A stretch of 64,000 bases of DNA, taken from NCBI RefSeq assembly GCF_039534915.1, contig NZ_BAAAWE010000001.1, positions 3,100,001-3,164,000 on the forward strand, read 5' to 3'. Positions 50,038 to 58,636 of the stretch are shown one piece after another. Source of the stretch: Streptomyces roseofulvus. GTDB taxonomy: Bacteria > Actinomycetota > Actinomycetes > Streptomycetales > Streptomycetaceae. The stretch's first letter is position 1, and every line of letters starts with the position of its first letter. Both the position numbers and the translations under genes were made by a program. The notes beneath the pieces were generated by a model. The model had not been told where the DNA came from, searched no databases, and saw only the letters and a program-made list of their open reading frames with translations.

Positions 50038-51306
50038 TCAGGCGCCCGCGGCGTGGCTGATCGTGTGGATCGCCAGGCCGGCCAGGGCGCCCACCACCGT
50101 GCCGTTGATGCGGATGAACTGGAGGTCGCGGCCGATGTTGGCCTCGATCTTCTTCGAGGTCTGGGCGGCGTCCCAGCCGGCCACCGTGTCCGTGATCAGG
50201 GAGGTGATCTCGGGGCGGTAGGTGGTGACCAGGTGGGTGGCGGCGGATTCGAGCCAGCCGTCGACCTTCTGCTGGAGGTGCGGGTCGGAGGCCAGGCGCT
50301 TGCCCAGGGAGATCAGGGAGGCGCGGGCGCGGAGCCGGAGCTGGCTGCGGTCGTCCTCGGCGGCGGCCAGGATGAGGGCGCGGACGGAGGCCCAGGCCGA
50401 GGCGATGATGTCCTGGATCTCGGGGCGGGCCAGCAGGTCGGACTTGAGGCGTTCGACGCGGGCGCGGGTCTCCGCGTCGGACTGGAGGTCCGCCGCGTAG
50501 TCCGTGAGGAAGCGGTCGATGGCGCCGCGCGCCGGGTGCGCCGGCATGTCGCGCATCTCCGTCACGAAGCGGAGCAGCTCCTTGTAGACCCGCTCGCCGA
50601 CCTTGCGGTCCACGAAGCGGGGGGTCCAGCCGGGGGCGCCGCCCTGGACCGCGTCCATCACCGAGTCGCCGTGGGTGACGAGCCAGTCGTGGGCGCGGGC
50701 ACACACGAGGTCGACCGCCCGGTGGTGGGCGCCGTCCGTGACCATGCGGTCCAGGGTCTTGCCGAGGCCGGGCGCGACCTCTGCCTGGTCGGCGCGGCGG
50801 GTGATCGCCTCGCCGACGACCGCCTGCACGTCGGCGTCGCGCAGGACCGTCAGCGCGCCCCGCAGGGCCGTGGCGGCCTCCGACGTGACCCGGTCGGCGT
50901 GCGCCGGTTCGGCCAGCCAGCCGCCCAGGCGCCGGGCCACGCCGAGGGCGCGCAGCCGGCCGCGGACGACGTCGGCGGAGAGGAAGTTCTCGCCGACGAA
51001 GGAACCGAGCGAGGCGCCCAGCTGGTCCTTCTTGGTCGGGATGATCGCGGTGTGCGGGATGGGGAGGCCGAGCGGGTGCCGGAAGAGGGCCGTCACCGCG
51101 AACCAGTCCGCGAGCGCGCCGACCATGCCGGCCTCGGCCGCCGCCGCCACGTATCCGGCCCAGTCGCCCGCGCCGCTGTTCTCGGCCCAGGTCGCGAGGG
51201 CGTACACCACCGCGACCAGCGCCAGCAGGCCCGTGGCCAGGGCCTTCATCCTGCGGACGCCTCTGCTCTTCTCCTCGTCCGCAGCCGTGTACGAGAAACT
51301 CACCAT
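50038..51306 (-). CDS. DUF445 family membrane protein
   Basis: A 422-residue protein of the DUF445 (YjiN-like) family. Two spans occupy the N-terminus (LATGLLALVAVVYALATWA and VGALADWFAVTALFRHPLG, the latter the family hallmark), followed by a long helical region (YVAAAAEAGMVGALAD; LRDADVQAVVGEAITRR; LIRVNG-like end FIRINGTVVGALAGLAIHTIS). ATG 51306 has GGGAGG ten bases upstream. Role in the envelope is unknown for the family. Confidence 0.88.
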   Translation of the reverse strand: MVSFSYTAADEEKSRGVRRMKALATGLLALVAVVYALATWAENSGAGDWAGYVAAAAEAGMVGALADWFAVTALFRHPLGLPIPHTAIIPTKKDQLGASLGSFVGENFLSADVVRGRLRALGVARRLGGWLAEPAHADRVTSEAATALRGALTVLRDADVQAVVGEAITRRADQAEVAPGLGKTLDRMVTDGAHHRAVDLVCARAHDWLVTHGDSVMDAVQGGAPGWTPRFVDRKVGERVYKELLRFVTEMRDMPAHPARGAIDRFLTDYAADLQSDAETRARVERLKSDLLARPEIQDIIASAWASVRALILAAAEDDRSQLRLRARASLISLGKRLASDPHLQQKVDGWLESAATHLVTTYRPEITSLITDTVAGWDAAQTSKKIEANIGRDLQFIRINGTVVGALAGLAIHTISHAAGA

Positions 51307-51342
51307 GCCAGCCCGACCTCCCTGCCCGCTTGCCTCAGGGGC

Positions 51343-52503
51343 CTACTTCAGGGACTCCCGGCGGCCCTCACGAGTTCCCCCGTACATCTTCGCGATCACG
51401 GACTCGATGTCCGGTTCCCGCACCGAGAGGTCCACCAGCGGGTACGCCTCCGCCACCGCGGCCACCAGCGGGGCGGCCGACGCGGACGCCGGGAAGGCGA
51501 GGTACTGGCGCGGCCCGTCGGCCCGTACGAAGCGGGCGCCGGGGACGTTCTCGATCGGCGGGAGTTCCCGCGCCAGGTCGACCACGAGCATCCGCTCGCC
51601 GTCGCCGGTCTCGTGCAGGCCGGCGAGGTCGCCGTCGTACATCAACCGCCCGTGGTCGATGACCATAACCCGGGAGCAGAGCTGTTCGATGTCGGTGAGG
51701 TCGTGGGTGGTGAGGAGGACGGTGGTGCCGCGCTCCGCGTTCAGCTCGCGGAGGAAGGCGCGGACCCGGGACTTCGAGACGACGTCGAGGCCGATGGTCG
51801 GCTCGTCCAGGTACAGCACCTCCGGGTCGTGGAGGAGGGCGGCGGCGATGTCGCCGCGCATCCGCTGGCCGAGGGAGAGCTGGCGTACGGGGACGTCGAG
51901 GAGGTCGCCGAGGTCGAGGAGGTCGACGCAGCGGGCGAGGTTCTCCCGGTAGCGGTCGTCGGGGATCCGGTACATGCGGTGGGTCAGCCGGTACGAGTCC
52001 CGCAGCGGCAGGTCCCACCAGAGGGTCGTGCGCTGCCCGAAGACCACGCCGATGCGGCGGGCGAGGCGGGTGCGCTCGCGCGCGGGGTCGATGCCGGCGA
52101 CGCGGAGGCGGCCGCCGCTGGGGGTGAGGATGCCGGTGAGCATCTTGATGGTGGTGGACTTCCCGGCGCCGTTCGGGCCGATGTAGCCGACCATCTCCCC
52201 CCGGTCCACGGTGAACGAGATGCCGTCGACGGCCCGCACCTCCCGCTTCTCCCGGCGGAGGACGCCTGACCTGCGGCGGACGGTGAAGGTCTTCTCCAGG
52301 CCGTCCAGTTCGATGAGCGGCGTGTCGCGGGGCGTCCGGAGGGGCGTGTCGCCGGGGGTGTCGCGGGGCGTCTCGCGGGGCGTGTCGCCGGGGGTGTCGC
52401 GGGGCGTCCGGAGGGGCGTGTCGCCGGGGGTGTCGCGGGGCGTCCGGAGGGGCGTGTCGCCGGGCGTCTCGCGGGGCGTTTCGGGTGACGTTTCGAGGGA
52501 CAC
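51343..52503 (-). CDS. ABC-2 exporter ATPase with Thr-Pro repeat N-terminal extension
   Basis: A 386-residue ATPase of the NatA/ABC-2 exporter type. Residues about 5-62 are a run of TPxx tetrapeptides (TPRD, TPGD, TPLR, TPRE) that other family members lack; the ATPase proper starts at LIELDGLEKTF. Walker A GPNGAGKST is near residue 109, the signature QLSLGQRMRGDIAAAL near 210, Walker B YLDEPTIGLD, and TTHDLTDIEQL has the H-loop His. GTG 52503 lies 8 bases after the permease stop with a weak SD; a later start near LIELDG would remove the repeat. It forms an operon with two ABC-2 permeases. Confidence 0.88.
   Translation of the reverse strand: MSLETSPETPRETPGDTPLRTPRDTPGDTPLRTPRDTPGDTPRETPRDTPGDTPLRTPRDTPLIELDGLEKTFTVRRRSGVLRREKREVRAVDGISFTVDRGEMVGYIGPNGAGKSTTIKMLTGILTPSGGRLRVAGIDPARERTRLARRIGVVFGQRTTLWWDLPLRDSYRLTHRMYRIPDDRYRENLARCVDLLDLGDLLDVPVRQLSLGQRMRGDIAAALLHDPEVLYLDEPTIGLDVVSKSRVRAFLRELNAERGTTVLLTTHDLTDIEQLCSRVMVIDHGRLMYDGDLAGLHETGDGERMLVVDLARELPPIENVPGARFVRADGPRQYLAFPASASAAPLVAAVAEAYPLVDLSVREPDIESVIAKMYGGTREGRRESLK
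52316..52500. repeat. 12-base-period tandem repeat encoding the TPxx extension
   Basis: Units such as GGCGTGTCGCGGGGCGTCC recur with a 36-base higher-order period (TPRDTPGDTPLR). About thirteen tetrapeptide units are in frame. Confidence 0.88.
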
Positions 52504-52511
52504 GTGTGCTC

Positions 52512-53393
52512 TCAGCTTCCTGTCGATCGGTAGGAACGGACGCCCGCCCGCCACGCCAGGCCCGCGAGCCCGCAGCAGACCAGCGCGACGAGCGGGGCGG
52601 CGAAGGCAGCCCAGGACGGCACCCCGGCCGGGGCGGGGCGGCCGAGCACGTACAGGGCGGGGAGCCAGTTCACGAAGGCGAGCGGGACGACGTACACCAC
52701 GCCCTTCACCAGGTCCTGCGCGAAGACCGTCGGCGGGTACTGGAGCAGCGTGTTCCCCCCGTACGTGAAGGAGTTGGTGACCTCGGCGGCGTCCTGGAGC
52801 CAGAAGAGCGCCGACGCGCCCAGCACCATCACCGCCATGAAGATCACCGCGCCGCATGCCACCATCCCGGGCACCATCAGGGCCTTCCCCCAGGTCCAGG
52901 CCACTTCGTCGCGCAGCAGCACCAGGCTCCACACCAGCACCATGAGCCCCTGGAGCACCCGGCCGAGCCGGCGCAGCGCGAACTTGTCCGCCGCGACCTG
53001 CGCGAGCAGCGGGGCCGGCCGCAGCAGGAACACGTCGAGCGAGCCGTCCCGGATCCGCCGCCCCATCCGCTGGAGCGAGCCCAACGTGAGATCCGCGATC
53101 CCGAAGGCGGTGCCGGTGGTGCCGTACAGGAAGGCGACCTCGGCGAAGGAGAAGCCGCCGAGCCCCTGGACCTGGCCGAACATCAGCAGGATGACGACGA
53201 AGTCGAAGAAGGTGACGCAGAAGGAGGTGGCCAGGGTCAGGGCGAAGGAGGTCCGGTACGCCATCGTGGAGCGGATCCACATGGCGGCGACCATCCGGTA
53301 CGTGCGCAGGGCGTCGCCCGGGCCGGAGCGGTACGGGTCCCCGGTACGGAGCCGCCCGGTCGTCGCGCCCTCGCTCAGGAGCTGCTCAGCCAC
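52512..53393 (-). CDS. ABC-2 transporter permease (first of two)
   Basis: A 293-residue membrane protein with about six spans, of the ABC-2 permease type related to DUF990/YbhR-like proteins. Characteristic regions are MAYRTSFALTLATSFCVTFFDFVVILLMF and RMGRRIRDGSLDVFLLRPAPLL. It overlaps the second permease gene by 8 bases and precedes the ATPase gene. Export substrate unknown, perhaps daunorubicin-like drugs or lipids. Confidence 0.85.
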   Translation of the reverse strand: MAEQLLSEGATTGRLRTGDPYRSGPGDALRTYRMVAAMWIRSTMAYRTSFALTLATSFCVTFFDFVVILLMFGQVQGLGGFSFAEVAFLYGTTGTAFGIADLTLGSLQRMGRRIRDGSLDVFLLRPAPLLAQVAADKFALRRLGRVLQGLMVLVWSLVLLRDEVAWTWGKALMVPGMVACGAVIFMAVMVLGASALFWLQDAAEVTNSFTYGGNTLLQYPPTVFAQDLVKGVVYVVPLAFVNWLPALYVLGRPAPAGVPSWAAFAAPLVALVCCGLAGLAWRAGVRSYRSTGS

Positions 53394-54192
53394 CCTGCAC
53401 CACCACCTTCCGGGTCGCCGCCGCCTGGGCCGCGCGGCCCGCCGCGAGCAGCAGCGCGAGCCAGCCGAGCTGGAAGCCGTACGCGCGCAGGAGCCCCCGG
53501 CCGTCCCCGTACCGGCCGAGGTAGACGTCCGCCGGGACCTGGAGCAGGGCCGCCCAGGGCAGCGCCCGGGCGATCTCGCCGAGCGCGCCGGGGAAGACGG
53601 TCAGCGGGAGCAGCATCCCGGAGAAGAACAGGCCGCTCAGCCAGGCGACCTGGACCACGCCCTGGCCGTCGAGGAGCCAGAACGCGCTCATCGCGACCAG
53701 GTACCAGAGGGCGAAGGAGACGAACGAGCCGAGGGCCACCGCGAGCAGGAACGCGGCCCAGCCGGAAAGACCGTCCGGAAGAGTGAACCCGAAGGCGGCC
53801 GCGCCGATCAGCAGCGGGACGGCGCCGCGGCCGAGCAGCTGGTAGGCGGAGCGGCCGGCGTTCGCCGCGCACCACCAGCTCTGGAGGTCGGCGGGGCGGT
53901 AGAGGTCGACGGCGATGTCGCCGGTCCTGATCCGCTCGATGAGCTCGTCCTCGAAGCCGCCGCCCATGAGGCCGCAGACGGTGATGAGGGCCTGGCCGAT
54001 CCAGACGTAGGCGAGGGCGTCGGACATGGAGTAGCCGCCGAGCTGGGGGCGTTCGGCCCACAGCGCGATGTAGGTGTACGAGAAGACGAAACCGAAGACC
54101 GTGTTGGTGAACAGGCCCGCCAGCGTGGCCACCCGGTAGGTGGCGTGCCGCCGGAAGCCGCCCGCGGCCACGGTCGCGTACAGCCGCAGCAT
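53386..54192 (-). CDS. ABC-2 transporter permease (second of two)
   Basis: A 268-residue six-span permease homologous to its neighbour (RRHATYRVATLAGLFTNTVFGFVFSYTYIALW; IRTGDIAVDLYRPADLQSWW). First gene of the three-gene exporter operon. ATG 54192 has GAAGGGA about eight bases upstream. The 5' region contains the GCATGC repeat array. Confidence 0.85.
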   Translation of the reverse strand: MLRLYATVAAGGFRRHATYRVATLAGLFTNTVFGFVFSYTYIALWAERPQLGGYSMSDALAYVWIGQALITVCGLMGGGFEDELIERIRTGDIAVDLYRPADLQSWWCAANAGRSAYQLLGRGAVPLLIGAAAFGFTLPDGLSGWAAFLLAVALGSFVSFALWYLVAMSAFWLLDGQGVVQVAWLSGLFFSGMLLPLTVFPGALGEIARALPWAALLQVPADVYLGRYGDGRGLLRAYGFQLGWLALLLAAGRAAQAAATRKVVVQGG

Positions 54193-54518
54193 GGAGCATC
54201 CCTTCAGGGGTCGGAGGGCAGGGGGGGGGAAGGGGCATGCCCCGAAGGCTGGGCATGCGGCAAGGAGGGCACGCCCGGAAGGCGGGCATGCGAAGGCGGG
54301 CATGCCCCGGACGCGGGGCATGCGGATGAGGGCACGCCCCGGACGCGGGGCATGCGGAAGAGGGCATGCCCCGAACGCGGGGGCATGCCGGAGAGCGGGA
54401 AGCGCACGACCCTAGTGGCCCCGGACACACCACCGCGAGCGGTTTTCCCGACGGATCTCCCGCCGCTCACCCGTCACCTTCGGGCGTTTCGACCGCTTTG
54501 TGTGCACTATGTGATGCC
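54193..54518. promoter_or_regulatory. divergent gap between ABC exporter and penicillin-binding protein
   Basis: A 326-base gap. The left half is the GCATGC repeat array; the right half holds the PBP promoter. A TATGTG hexamer at 54509-54514 is 5-10 bases before the PBP ATG and would place transcription start at about the start codon, giving a leaderless transcript. Confidence 0.45.
54230..54391. repeat. array of GGGCATGCCC-like palindromes
   Basis: Eight GCATGC palindromes, most as GGGCATGC(C/G), and two GGGCACGCCC variants occur in about 155 bases, spaced irregularly at 13-33 bases, between acidic GGAAG or GGACGC spacers. Confidence 0.88.
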
Positions 54519-56675
54519 ATGTCCCCTTCCTTGCGCTCCTCCTCCCCGGCCCCGCCACCCCCCGACCCGGGCGGCGCGGATCCGGGCTGGGAACCGAGGG
54601 ACCCCACCCTCGCCGCACCCCGCGCCGCCGCCCGGCCCCGGGCCTCCCTGCCGCGCCGTCTGCTGCGGGCCGCCGCCTGGCTGACCCTGCTCGGCGCGCT
54701 GCTCCTCGGCGGCGCCTTCGTGGCCGGCTATCTGCTCGTGGACATCCCCGCCGCCAACGCCGCCGCCGTCGCCCAGTCCAACCTCTACCTGTACCGCGAC
54801 GGCACCGTCCTCGCCCGCGACGGCGAGGTCAACCGCGAGAACGTCCGCCTCGACCGGATCCCGCTCAGCGTCCGGCAGGCCGTCCTCGCCGCCGAGGACC
54901 GCGACTTCCACACCTCGCGCGCCGTCGACCCCAAGGCCATGGTCCGCGCCGCCTGGAACACCCTCAACGGCAAGGGCCGCCAGTCCGGCTCCACCATCAC
55001 GCAGCAGTACGTGAAGAACTACTACCTGGGCCAGGAGCAGACCCTCACCCGCAAGGCCAAGGAGTTCTTCATCGCGATCAAACTGGAGCGCGAGAAGACC
55101 AAGGACGAGATCCTCCAGGGCTACCTCAACACCAGCTACTTCGGCCGCAACGCCTACGGCGTCCAGGCCGCCGCCCACGCCTACTACGGCAAGGACGTCG
55201 AACGCCTCGGCCCCGCCGAGGGCGCCTACCTCGCCGCCCTCCTCAAGGCCCCCAGCGCCTACGACGTCACCACCCACCCCGAGAACCGCCCCGCCGTCCT
55301 CGCCCGTTGGGGGTACGTCCTCGACGGCATGGTCGGCGAGGGCTGGCTCACCCCCGGCGAACGCGCCGCCCTCCGCTTCCCCGACCCGCAGACCGCCCGC
55401 CCCGCCACCGGCCTCTCCGGCCAGCGCGGCTACCTGGTCCAGGCCGTCGAGGAGTACCTCACCGGCCGCGGGATCGTCGACGAGAAGACCCTCGCCGGCG
55501 GCGGCTTCCGGATCGTCACCACCATCGACCCCGCCCGGCAGGCCGCCCTCGTCCGCGCCGTCGAGGACCGCGTCACCCACCGCCTCGACCCGGCCGCCCA
55601 CCCCACCGACCGGTACGTCCGCGCCGGCGCGGCCGCCGTCGAACCGGCCACCGGCCGCGTCGTCGCCCTCTACGGCGGCGTCGACTACACCGAGCAGTAC
55701 GTCAACAACGCCACCCGCCGCGACTACCAGGTCGGCTCCACCTTCAAGCCCTTCGTCCTCACCGCCGCCGTGCAGAGCGGCGCGCGGACCCAGTACGGCG
55801 AACCGATCACCCCGTACACGCTGTACGACGGCACCGACCGCCGCCCCGTCGAGGGCTGGCCCGGCGCCCCCTACGACCCCGCCAACGAGGACGGCGAGAG
55901 CTACGGCGAGATCCCCGTCGGCACCGCCACCGACCTCTCCGTGAACGCCGTCTACGCCCAGATGGCCGTCGACGTCGGCCCCGCCCGCGTCCGCCGCACC
56001 GCCGTCGCCCTCGGCCTGCCGGCCACCACCCCCGACCTCACCGCCTCCCCCTCCATCGCCCTCGGCCCGGCCACCGCCAGCGTCCTCGACATGGCCCAGG
56101 CGTACGCCACGCTCGCCGCGCACGGCCGGCGCGGCGACCACACCCTCGTCGCCGCCGTCAGCCGCGACGGCGACCCGCTGCCGCTGCCCTCCGCCGAACC
56201 CCGGCAGGCCGTCGGCCGGGAGGCCGCCGACACCACCACCGCCGTGCTCCGCAGCGTCGTCGAGTCCGGTACGGGCACGGCCGCGCTCGACGCCGGACGC
56301 CCGGCGGCCGGCAAGACCGGCACGGCGGAGGACGACAAGGCGGCCTGGTTCGCCGGCTACACCCCCGAACTCGCCACCGTCGTCGCCTTGATGGGCCAGG
56401 ACCCGGAGACCGGCGCCCACGAACCGCTCTACGGCGCCCTCGGCCTCCCGCGCGTCAACGGCGGCGGCCCCCCGGCCGAGATCTGGGCCCGCTTCACCCG
56501 CGAGGCCCTCGCGGACACCCCCGTACGCGACTTCGACCTGCGCCTGATGCCGGGCGCGGAACTCCCCGAGGTGCCGCCCGTCCCGGACGGCCCCGAGGGG
56601 GAGGAGGACGAGGGCTGGGACGGGACGGGCGAGGCGGGCCCGGGACCGGCGAAGACCCGCAGACCGGCCCGCTAG
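54519..56675 (+). CDS. bifunctional penicillin-binding protein (class A)
   Basis: A 718-residue peptidoglycan synthase. A cytosolic Pro-rich N-terminus and one span (LTLLGALLLGGAFVAGYLLV) anchor it. The GT51 glycosyltransferase covers about residues 85-260 with E126 in AAEDRDF, SGSTITQQYVKN and YLNTSYFGRNAYGVQAAAHAYYGK. The transpeptidase domain has S407-T-F-K410, S-V-N in DLSVNAVYAQM, and KTGTAE near 595. A short acidic tail ends it. It polymerises and cross-links glycan strands. ATG 54519 has no SD, consistent with a leaderless transcript; in-frame upstream sequence is non-coding in style. Confidence 0.93.
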   Translation: MSPSLRSSSPAPPPPDPGGADPGWEPRDPTLAAPRAAARPRASLPRRLLRAAAWLTLLGALLLGGAFVAGYLLVDIPAANAAAVAQSNLYLYRDGTVLARDGEVNRENVRLDRIPLSVRQAVLAAEDRDFHTSRAVDPKAMVRAAWNTLNGKGRQSGSTITQQYVKNYYLGQEQTLTRKAKEFFIAIKLEREKTKDEILQGYLNTSYFGRNAYGVQAAAHAYYGKDVERLGPAEGAYLAALLKAPSAYDVTTHPENRPAVLARWGYVLDGMVGEGWLTPGERAALRFPDPQTARPATGLSGQRGYLVQAVEEYLTGRGIVDEKTLAGGGFRIVTTIDPARQAALVRAVEDRVTHRLDPAAHPTDRYVRAGAAAVEPATGRVVALYGGVDYTEQYVNNATRRDYQVGSTFKPFVLTAAVQSGARTQYGEPITPYTLYDGTDRRPVEGWPGAPYDPANEDGESYGEIPVGTATDLSVNAVYAQMAVDVGPARVRRTAVALGLPATTPDLTASPSIALGPATASVLDMAQAYATLAAHGRRGDHTLVAAVSRDGDPLPLPSAEPRQAVGREAADTTTAVLRSVVESGTGTAALDAGRPAAGKTGTAEDDKAAWFAGYTPELATVVALMGQDPETGAHEPLYGALGLPRVNGGGPPAEIWARFTREALADTPVRDFDLRLMPGAELPEVPPVPDGPEGEEDEGWDGTGEAGPGPAKTRRPAR

Positions 56676-56679
56676 GGCC

Positions 56680-56763
56680 GGGCCAGGCCGGCTGGTCGCC
56701 GGGACGGGGCCGCTGGTCGCGGGGCCAGGCCCGCTGGTCGCCGGGACGGGGCCGCTAGTGACC
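56680..56763. repeat. 42-base direct repeat, two copies
   Basis: GGGCCAGG(C/G) followed by CTGGTCGCCGGGACGGGGCC repeats at 56680 and 56722 with few mismatches. The second copy overlaps the stop codon of the SugE-like gene. Confidence 0.85.
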
Positions 56764-57075
56764 GGAGGTCGCCTTCAGGCCCACCACGGCGACCAGCAGC
56801 AGCACGACGAAGAAGATCCGGGCGGCGGTCGCCGGCTCGCCGAGCACCACCATGCCGAGCACCGCCGCGCCGGCCGCGCCGATGCCGACCCAGACGCCGT
56901 AGGCGGTACCGATGGGGAGGGTCTTGGCGGCCTGCGACAGCAGCACCATCGAGGCGACGATCCCGGCAGCGGTGAAGACGCTGGGCCAAAGGCGGGTGAA
57001 GCCCTCGGTGTACTTCATCCCGATCGACCAGCCGACTTCGAGCAGACCCGCGACGATCAGAAGAACCCAGGCCAT
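56755..57075 (-). CDS. sugE: SMR-family transporter, SugE/Gdx-like guanidinium exporter
   Basis: A 106-residue four-span small multidrug resistance protein. The active-site Glu is at residue 13 in VAGLLEVGWSIGMKYTEGFTRLWPS, which has the G-W-S-I-G-M-K pattern of the SugE/Gdx branch (guanidinium exporters) rather than EmrE. The pattern GTAYGVWVGIGAAGAAVLGM near residue 57 is typical. ATG 57075 has GCGGAGGTG upstream. The guanidine specificity is by homology; a leader upstream should be tested for a guanidine riboswitch. Confidence 0.85.
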   Translation of the reverse strand: MAWVLLIVAGLLEVGWSIGMKYTEGFTRLWPSVFTAAGIVASMVLLSQAAKTLPIGTAYGVWVGIGAAGAAVLGMVVLGEPATAARIFFVVLLLVAVVGLKATSGH

Positions 57076-57177
57076 GACGACGACACCTCCGCGAGACGGA
57101 ACAACAGGAGTGCGTCGTCTTTGCGCGTGACCCGGTACGGCGCGTCTCGTCGGGATGTCTCCAGCCTAGCAAGGAAC
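57076..57177 (-). promoter_or_regulatory. leader region of the SugE-like gene
   Basis: About 100 bases between the terminator of the upstream gene and the start codon. On the minus strand it contains GCTAGGCTGGAGACATCC, reminiscent of the CTAGGG opening of guanidine-I elements, and a GCGCCG...CACGCGC possible pairing, but the conserved ACGGGACAAAAGCCCG core was not found. Confidence 0.25.
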
Positions 57178-57219
57178 GGCCGAAGGCCCTGGTGACACCG
57201 GTCACCAGGGCCTTCGGCC
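57178..57219. terminator. strong terminator after the GroES-like gene
   Basis: A perfect 19-bp stem (GGCCGAAGGCCCTGGTGAC) with an ACCG loop, 9 bases beyond the GroES-like stop. Confidence 0.88.
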
Positions 57220-57227
57220 CACACGTC

Positions 57228-57563
57228 CTACAGGTACAGCCCCGTCGAGTCCGAGCTCTGGAACCGGTCCGCCGCCACCGCGTGCAGATCCCGCTCCCGC
57301 ATCAGTACGTAGGCGACGCCCCGCACCTCCACCTCGGCGCGGTCCTCCGGGTCGTACAGCACCCGGTCGCCGATCTCGACGGTCCGGACGTTCTGCCCGA
57401 CCGCGACCACCTCGGCCCAGGCCAGGCGCCGGCCGACCGCGGCGGTCGCCGGGATCAGGATCCCGCCCCCTGAGCGCCGCTCCCCCTCGGGGGAGTCGGT
57501 GCGGACCAGGACCCGGTCGTGCAGCATCCGGATGGGCAGCTTGTCGTGGGTGTTCTCGCTCAC
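57228..57563 (-). CDS. GroES-family (Cpn10) protein
   Basis: A 111-residue co-chaperonin-fold protein: PIRMLHDRVLVRTDSPEGERRSGGGILIPATA, with a mobile-loop-like GGGILIP, then WAEVVAVGQNVRTVEIGDRVLYDPED, matching the GroES beta-barrel. It has a 13-residue C-terminal extension (SSDSTGLYL) and is not next to groEL, so it is an orphan paralogue. GTG 57563 with GGTAGG further upstream. It is 23 bases downstream of the DUF3618 gene and likely co-transcribed. Confidence 0.85.
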   Translation of the reverse strand: MSENTHDKLPIRMLHDRVLVRTDSPEGERRSGGGILIPATAAVGRRLAWAEVVAVGQNVRTVEIGDRVLYDPEDRAEVEVRGVAYVLMRERDLHAVAADRFQSSDSTGLYL

Positions 57564-57586
57564 GGTGACGAACCTACCGGCCGCGC

Positions 57587-57907
57587 TCAGCCCTTGTGCC
57601 GCCGGGAGGAGGACAACAGCAGCCCGACGACCGCGACGGCCACCAGGGCCGCCGGGACCACGCGCTCCAGGCGCGGGGCGCCGTCCTCATGGGTGAAACG
57701 TGCCTTCACGTCCGAGACGACGCGGTTCACGGCGACGAACGCCCGTCCGGCCGTCTCGTCGACGGTCGAGGCGACCCTGGCCTTGGCGTCTCCGATGATC
57801 GTCTTCGGGTGCATCCGAATCCCGATCTCGTCGAGCGTGACGGCGAGCTGGTCGCGCCGGCGGACGATGTCCGCCTCGATCTGCGCAGGGGTCCTGGCGT
57901 CCGGCAC
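57587..57907 (-). CDS. DUF3618 family membrane protein
   Basis: A 106-residue protein beginning with the DUF3618 signature (RTPAQIEADIVRRRDQLAVTLDEIGIRMHPK), a helical middle and one C-terminal span (VVPAALVAVAVVGLLL) with a basic tail. GTG 57907 has GGAGGCAGCG directly upstream; the frame extends to 58012 without coding style. DUF3618 proteins are envelope-associated and of unknown role. Confidence 0.88.
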   Translation of the reverse strand: MPDARTPAQIEADIVRRRDQLAVTLDEIGIRMHPKTIIGDAKARVASTVDETAGRAFVAVNRVVSDVKARFTHEDGAPRLERVVPAALVAVAVVGLLLSSSRRHKG

Positions 57908-58029
57908 CGCGCTGCCTCCGTAGTCGTAATCGGTCGTTGATGGACAGTCTGTCAGTTCCGCCGCCGGGAGGCTGTCCCCGACCCCCATTAGGCTCATGGC
58001 GTACGCGCACATCCCGAGGAGAGCGAGCC

Positions 58030-58497
58030 ATGAGCGAGCGACTGCAGCCGGGCGACACCGCCCCCGCCTTCACCCTGCCCGACGCGGACGGCAACGAGGT
58101 CTCCCTCGCGGACCACAAGGGCCGCAAGGTCATCGTCTACTTCTACCCGGCCGCCCTCACCCCCGGCTGCACCAAGCAGGCGTGCGACTTCACCGACAAC
58201 CTCGACGTGCTGGCCGCGGCGGGCTACGACGTGATCGGCGTCTCCCCCGACAAGCCGGAGAAGCTCGCGAAGTTCCGCGAGAAGGAGAACCTGAAGGTCA
58301 CCCTGGTCGGCGACCCCTCCAAGGAGGTCCTGGAGGCGTACGGTGCCTTCGGCGAGAAGAAGCTCTACGGCAAGGTCGTGACCGGCGTCATCCGCTCGAC
58401 GGTCGTGGTCGACGAGGACGGCAAGGTGGAGCACGCCTTCTACAACGTCAAGGCCACCGGCCACGTGGCCAAGATCATCCGCGACCTGGGCATCTGA
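58030..58497 (+). CDS. bcp: thioredoxin-dependent peroxiredoxin Bcp
   Basis: A 155-residue peroxiredoxin that reduces hydroperoxides. Peroxidatic C47 in TPGCTKQAC and resolving C52 five residues on mark the atypical 2-Cys Bcp/PrxQ class. ATG 58030 follows GAGGAGAGC. Monocistronic with its own terminator. Confidence 0.93.
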   Translation: MSERLQPGDTAPAFTLPDADGNEVSLADHKGRKVIVYFYPAALTPGCTKQACDFTDNLDVLAAAGYDVIGVSPDKPEKLAKFREKENLKVTLVGDPSKEVLEAYGAFGEKKLYGKVVTGVIRSTVVVDEDGKVEHAFYNVKATGHVAKIIRDLGI

Positions 58498-58511
58498 CCC
58501 TTCCGGCCCCC

Positions 58512-58550
58512 GACGGGCCCGCACCCTCACCCCGAGGGCGCGGGCCCGTC
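58512..58550. terminator. terminator of bcp
   Basis: GACGGGCCCGC pairs with GCGGGCCCGTC, with an inner CCCTC/GAGGG hairpin. Confidence 0.75.
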
Positions 58551-58636
58551 CGCGTTCCGCACGCGATCGGCGTAACCGTCCGATATTCGACTCGTTAGTC
58601 CGTGCGAGATCCGTACTGGGGAGGGGGTCCGTTCCG

